Assembly (NCBI GenBank): GCA_947476485.1
Contig: CANJQU010000003.1
Location: forward strand, 20,244 to 84,243
From: Chitinophagaceae bacterium
GTDB lineage: Bacteria; Bacteroidota; Bacteroidia; Chitinophagales; Chitinophagaceae
Length of the DNA: 64,000 nucleotides
Reading direction: 5' to 3'
Shown: piece after piece, positions 61,946 to 64,000 of the stretch
How positions within the stretch are numbered: the first letter of the stretch is position 1
How the letters are laid out: the number at the start of each line of letters is the position of its first letter
The notes under the pieces: model-generated
Databases searched by the model: none
Seen by the model: the letters and a program-made list of their open reading frames with translations, nothing else
Told to the model about the DNA's origin: nothing
Translations under genes and position numbers: made by a program

Positions 61946-62634
61946 TTTACGTATTTCATAAAGTTGGGGGCATCCGGCCCCTCGTTAAAAATAAGATCCA
62001 GCACGGTGACACCATGTTCGAAAGGAGGGTAGAGCTGGGTGTATTCCGGGTAACCAGAATAATCCATCCACGAGAGTTTTACACCTGCATCTTCAAACAT
62101 ACTGTCGACAATATAATCCTTAGCCGCCGGGCCTGAAATGTACTCGGTGCCACCAGCCTGCTGCACCAGGCTAAGGAGGCGCTCGGTTTTTCCATCAATA
62201 ACTTCGTAATCGCTGGACCATGAGATCTTGGTTTTGATGCCCAGTATCTCATTGGTCATTTTTATCAGCTCGTAGTTTACATTGCTCAGTAGTTGCTCGT
62301 TGGTATTGAGGTAAAAATTCTCGAAAACGTCTTTATAGTCCTTAAAGAACTTTGCCTTACTGTAGAATTGCTTTATCGTTGCCCAATGATCTTTTGCCCA
62401 TTTGGCCTCGGAGATCATGGTTTCGTTTATCTTCTGGAAGTACTTGCCTTTCACCTCTACCGGCACAGTGAGCCATGCGAGGCCGTTTGAGGTCTTTATC
62501 TTGTTACGGTTACGCCAGTCCCGACGGGTGTACTGCATATCGTCATACAGTATGAATTCATCAACGAGTGCGATCATGTCAAAATATCCTTTCCATGGTA
62601 TATAATTCGACTGAAGTATTGCGACTTTTTTCAT
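61942..62634 (-). CDS. WbqC family protein
   Basis: A 230-residue WbqC-like protein, found in O-antigen and other surface polysaccharide clusters and of unproven biochemistry. Family markers are the start VAILQSNYIPWKGYFDMI, YDDMQYTRRDWRNRNKI and 'WSSDYEVIDGKTERLLSLV'. It heads the four-gene operon that continues with the methyltransferase, glycosyltransferase and acyltransferase. Earlier proposals link it to amino-sugar or amidating modifications, but no reaction is known. Confidence 0.9.
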   Translation of the reverse strand: MKKVAILQSNYIPWKGYFDMIALVDEFILYDDMQYTRRDWRNRNKIKTSNGLAWLTVPVEVKGKYFQKINETMISEAKWAKDHWATIKQFYSKAKFFKDYKDVFENFYLNTNEQLLSNVNYELIKMTNEILGIKTKISWSSDYEVIDGKTERLLSLVQQAGGTEYISGPAAKDYIVDSMFEDAGVKLSWMDYSGYPEYTQLYPPFEHGVTVLDLIFNEGPDAPNFMKYVK

Positions 62635-62672
62635 GTATTTTATTAAGTAGACCTAATGTGGACTGTGCTTTA

Positions 62673-62680
62673 CAAAGGTA
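62673..62680 (-). promoter_or_regulatory. -7 promoter box for the WbqC operon
   Basis: The minus strand reads TACCTTTG, matching TAnnTTTG, 38 nt upstream of the WbqC start at 62634. No clear -33 element. Confidence 0.5.
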
Positions 62681-62724
62681 AAAAATAAAACGGGGAAATG
62701 GGGATTTCGAAACCTAACGTTCAA

Positions 62725-62988
62725 CTACCGATTGTTATCCTTATTTGAATCAACCCAGGAAGATTTCCTTGTTAGAAACATTGTACAGCCAACTGACTTC
62801 CTGATTTTTTCAGCAAAATAAATTCCTAATGCGACACCCAATATCGACAATGAAATGAAGGAAATGGCACCAACATTGTTTTTGTTACTATGATATATTG
62901 CAAAGCCAGTAAAGCCCAGTATAGCTGAAGGACACAAGAATATCCAGAACCAACAAAATACCTCAATTAAGTTTTCAATAAATTTCAT
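62725..62988 (-). CDS. small membrane protein
   Basis: An 87-residue protein, starting at the ATG at 62988, with two hydrophobic helices (about residues 5-30 and 40-62) and a basic, polar C-terminus. No family is recognised. A longer in-frame start at 63063 exists but would add a stretch without conservation. It lies 90 nt upstream of the WbqC operon on the same strand. Confidence 0.4.
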   Translation of the reverse strand: MKFIENLIEVFCWFWIFLCPSAILGFTGFAIYHSNKNNVGAISFISLSILGVALGIYFAEKIRKSVGCTMFLTRKSSWVDSNKDNNR

Positions 62989-63110
62989 GTTATTGAGTAT
63001 GTATATTAAAGGTAGTAATAAAGGTCGCGAAATGCAGACCACTATTAACAAACAACCTTCCAAATGGACTTCAGTCTAGATATATAAAACATGCTGTTGT
63101 GGCGTATTTT

Positions 63111-63290
63111 TGGCTAAAGCCCAGGCCTTCACTCATCACTCCCCGGCCTGAAGGCCGGGGCAACTTGCGGGGAAATAGTTTAAATAATGTCAATTTCATT
63201 GACTCTTAGCGAGAAGGCCAGGCTAAAGTCAATTGTATTTGAATTCCCACGACCTCTTGGCCCTGGAGGCTGCGGGCAACCAGGAAAAAA
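63111..63290. repeat. cluster of extragenic palindromic repeats
   Basis: TGGCTAAAGCCCAGGCCTTC (63111-63130) is matched, inverted with mismatches, by GAAGGCCAGGCTAAAGTC near 63212-63229. Between them lies a perfect hairpin, CCCCGGCCTGAAGGCCGGGG (63141-63160). A degraded copy (CCCTGGAGGCTGCGGGCAAC) is at about 63261-63280. This fills most of the 386-nt gap 62989-63374, which has no confident gene. Confidence 0.65.
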
Positions 63291-63374
63291 TAAATACTGC
63301 CATTTTATGATGCTATTTCTTTGACTATAAAATCCATCCCTTGCTCTTTCAAAAAATGATATTTACTTTGTGTC

Positions 63375-64000
63375 ATGGCAAAAAAGCAGAATAAAAATAT
63401 AGCAGCAGATACCACACCTAAAGAGCCAAAGCCGGTTCAGCAGCCAGCCAAGGCGAAGCCCCAGACGATTACAAATGATACTCCTCCTGTTATTGACTTT
63501 TTTGATAAGCTGGGAAATAAGGCGTGGCTGGTGGCTTTAGGTCTAATTTTTATTGCCGCTTTTATCGTTTTTAAGGACTATCTCACTTTTGAGAAAGCGT
63601 ATATGTTCAAAGATATTGGCAGCGATACCTTTAACGGCCTTTATCCGTACAGGTACTACACTGCCGACCAGGTTGCAAAGGGCCATTTTCCAACCTGGTC
63701 TTATGACTGGGGTATCGGGCAGAACATTTTTGCCCTCATCTTTCGCGATCCCTTCGATATTTTCCTGTTCATAGGGGGAAAAGACCATATCATGTACGCC
63801 ATGATATATAAGGAATTATTCAAGATACTATTAGGAGGAGTTACCTTTTTCTTCTACCTGAGAACCATGAAACTCTCTAATTTTACATCTGTTGCCGGGA
63901 GCCTGATGTTCGCATTTTGCTCATTCATGATAATAGGTGGTGCATGGAACTACTTTTCCTATGAGGCATTCGCTGCTGCGCTGTTGTTGCTGGCTTTTGA
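63375..64000 (+). CDS. YfhO-like polytopic membrane protein (truncated by the window)
   Basis: The open frame starts at the ATG at 63375 and runs past the window end without a stop; the 208 codons present are the N-terminal part. After a Lys/Pro/Gln-rich cytoplasmic stretch (about residues 1-45) comes the first transmembrane helix (about 52-68). The typical loop FPTWSYDWGIGQNIFAL and further helices follow. This pattern fits the YfhO-like family of large membrane proteins linked to lipid-linked sugar transfer. Identity is tentative because only part of the gene is visible. Confidence 0.6.
   Translation, partial: MAKKQNKNIAADTTPKEPKPVQQPAKAKPQTITNDTPPVIDFFDKLGNKAWLVALGLIFIAAFIVFKDYLTFEKAYMFKDIGSDTFNGLYPYRYYTADQVAKGHFPTWSYDWGIGQNIFALIFRDPFDIFLFIGGKDHIMYAMIYKELFKILLGGVTFFFYLRTMKLSNFTSVAGSLMFAFCSFMIIGGAWNYFSYEAFAAALLLLAF

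Overview
The window looks like a chromosomal segment of a Bacteroidota bacterium, most likely of the Chitinophagales/Chitinophagaceae type. The support is convergent. Five large secreted proteins carry type IX secretion (T9SS) C-terminal domains, one of them of the gliding-motility-associated CHU_C (type B) kind. Several genes start just downstream of the Bacteroidetes sigma -7 box TAnnTTTG. Family markers include DUF4199, membrane-anchored LuxR regulators, WbqC and DUF6252-like lipoproteins. Genus-level placement is not possible from sequence alone. There is no phage, conjugative module, transposase or CRISPR array.

Layout. 1-5.4 kb: di-haem cytochrome c peroxidase lipoprotein plus a barrel-like protein, a YebC regulator, a DUF4199/LuxR pair, and an ArsR gene with an AHSA1-VOC fusion behind a repeat-rich promoter. 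5.4-9.5 kb: a helix-hairpin-helix protein, then an oxidative/general stress block on the minus strand (large catalase KatE, a 59-residue lipoprotein, a YflT-like glycine-zipper protein, a YciE/YciF ferritin-like protein). 9.5-20.3 kb: T9SS cargo (a CHU_C propeller protein and a PNGase F-like protein), two related small lipoproteins, a frameshifted DinB-like gene, and housekeeping genes der, tilS, rhomboid, tRNA-Arg(ACG) and rlmH. 20.4-31.4 kb: NHL-repeat T9SS protein, SRPBCC protein, exonuclease III, a ParE-type toxin-antitoxin pair, Y-family polymerase plus PA0069-type radical SAM protein, phenylacetate-CoA-ligase-like enzyme, DedA and MFS proteins. 31.5-40.4 kb: a receiver-PAS-PAS-H-box protein with no ATPase domain, a 1768-residue T9SS giant, and a di-haem cytochrome. 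40.5-51.2 kb: Uma2 nuclease, a membrane protein and rpoB/rpoC, with an S23-like four-helix-bundle gene inserted between rpoB and rpoC inside a 12-bp inverted repeat. 51.2-64 kb: surface-glycan and acylation genes in two tight minus-strand operons, divided by a plus-strand adenylate cyclase with 19 exact 21-residue coiled-coil repeats, ending in a truncated YfhO-like membrane protein.

How the genes work together. The operon at 56836-51428 (carrier protein, SDR reductase, adenylating ligase, PglD-like acyltransferase, propeller glycosidase-like protein, GT-C glycosyltransferase) reads as a route that activates an acid on a carrier protein and puts it on a sugar of a surface glycan. The operon at 62634-59733 (WbqC, methyltransferase, polyisoprenyl-type GT2, acyltransferase) fits the same surface-polysaccharide theme.

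Most notable: (1) the S23-like insert between rpoB and rpoC; (2) a terminator-like hairpin with a U-tract between the rpoB promoter and rpoB, which has no rplJ-rplL genes upstream; (3) the carrier-protein/ligase/acyltransferase operon; (4) the 63-bp-periodic coiled-coil cyclase; (5) a 23-nt motif shared right before two unrelated start codons. Functional statements come from motif recognition by eye; no database search was run.
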